Positions 6,449-7,123 of a stretch of 7,123 nt of DNA are shown piece after piece; within the stretch, counting starts at the first letter, position 1, and the number at the start of each line of letters is the position of its first letter. The stretch spans positions 1 through 7,123 of the forward strand of contig JAEWBE010000045.1 of NCBI GenBank assembly GCA_023391275.1. Direction: 5' to 3'. The notes under the pieces are model-generated. The model did no database searches, had not been told where the DNA came from, and saw only the letters and a list, made by a program, of their open reading frames with translations. Made by a program: the position numbers and the translations under genes. The stretch is from Bacillota bacterium (GTDB lineage Bacteria > Bacillota > Clostridia > Oscillospirales > Acutalibacteraceae).

Positions 6449-7123
6449 TTAAATTGCTTTCTTTATTCTGAGCTGAATACTCTTCCCTTTCTCCGACCTG
6501 CCCGCAAGCATGCGCTGAATTACAATAAACAGACAAAGCAGCGCCGCGCTGGCTACCTTGGTCCACCAGGTGTTCAGGTTTTGATAGGTGACGATGGTTT
6601 GGATTACCCCCTGAATCATTACCCCCACAGTAGTCCCTATCACCGTGCCAACGCCGCCTGTAAGCAGCGTGCCCCCAATGACCGCCGAAGAAATCGCGTC
6701 CATCTCAAGTCCTACATTTTGCAGTGAATAACCCGCAAGCGTGTAAAAGCTGAACACCACGCCGGCCAGCGCCGCGCAAAACCCGCTGACGGCATAAACC
6801 TGAATTTTGGTTCTGCCCACCGGCAGCCCCATCAGCGAAGCGGACTGTTCATTGCCGCCCACCGCGTAAACGGTCCTGCCAAATCGGGTGAATTTTAAGA
6901 TAAACAGCCCGGCGGCAATTACCGCGGCCACAATAAAAACATAAAAATATATTTTTGCACCCGCGAACGTAAGCTTGGTCAGCGCCATCTTTTTATAAAA
7001 TTCATTTGAAATCGGGATGGATTCGGTACTGATTACGGCGCATAACCCGCGCATAAAAAACTGCCCCGCCAGCGTTACGATAAACGGCTGAAGGTGATAA
7101 GTATGGATCATAAACCCCATAAG
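6449..7123 (-). CDS. yjfF: Sugar ABC transporter permease, YjfF type (5' end outside the window)
   Basis: This is the C-terminal part, about 224 residues, of an inner-membrane permease of the BPD_transp_2 (RbsC/AraH/YtfT/YjfF) family. It moves a sugar inward, powered by a partner ATPase not in this window. Family landmarks visible, counted from the Met at 7120: LQPFIVTLAGQFFMRGL (10-26), the cytoplasmic coupling stretch RFGRTVYAVGGNEQSASLMG (79-98) and LEMDAISSAVIGGTLLTGG (138-156). WWTKV near the end is followed by a last helix and a basic tail. The match to E. coli YjfF, including SIPI..EFY and FYTLAGYSL, is closer than to RbsC. Family members are about 320-340 residues, so about 100 N-terminal residues lie beyond base 7123. 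In E. coli the substrate is galactofuranose; relatives such as bifidobacterial FruG handle fructose, so the substrate here is open. Confidence 0.92.
   Translation of the reverse strand, partial: LMGFMIHTYHLQPFIVTLAGQFFMRGLCAVISTESIPISNEFYKKMALTKLTFAGAKIYFYVFIVAAVIAAGLFILKFTRFGRTVYAVGGNEQSASLMGLPVGRTKIQVYAVSGFCAALAGVVFSFYTLAGYSLQNVGLEMDAISSAVIGGTLLTGGVGTVIGTTVGVMIQGVIQTIVTYQNLNTWWTKVASAALLCLFIVIQRMLAGRSEKGKSIQLRIKKAI

Overview
The window reads as chromosome of an endospore-forming Firmicute, most likely a class Clostridia member. The evidence is a cotJA-cotJB-cotJC spore-coat set, a YesM/YesN-type two-component system, Shine-Dalgarno sequences on every gene and intermediate base composition. 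The genus cannot be fixed from the sequence alone; a gut or anaerobic Oscillospirales-like clostridium is a guess. Every gene I can support lies on the minus strand, so the window reads from right to left.

Right end (6449-7123): the C-terminal two thirds of a sugar ABC transporter permease of the YjfF type, the second permease of the YtfQRT-YjfF (galactofuranose) family. Its start lies outside the window. After about 28 bases comes a good sigma-A promoter (6392-6420). It drives a sensor histidine kinase (4576-6354; TTG start), an AraC-type response regulator (3322-4548) and a lipoprotein with two tandem sugar-binding domains (1460-3319). These three are packed tightly (27-nt and 2-nt gaps) and end at a strong hairpin terminator (1384-1429). 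The likely logic is a sugar uptake locus with its own sensing module. The kinase, probably helped by the lipid-anchored double sugar-binding protein, reads an external sugar and the regulator controls the transporter genes. The second binding domain closely resembles E. coli YtfQ; the first is a diverged copy.

Middle (1160-1459): about 300 bases without a convincing gene. It holds the terminator, a weak sporulation-type promoter for cotJA, and a possible plus-strand promoter with a tiny ORF that would end at the same hairpin.

Left end (1-1159): cotJA, cotJB and cotJC, linked by stop/start overlaps. CotJC is a manganese-catalase-family coat protein with all five expected metal ligands. It carries an unusual C-terminal tail of 7-residue, methionine-containing repeats that runs off the window edge.

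The most unusual items are the fused double sugar-binding lipoprotein placed inside a two-component operon, and the repeat tail on CotJC. No RNA genes, insertion sequences or CRISPR arrays were seen.
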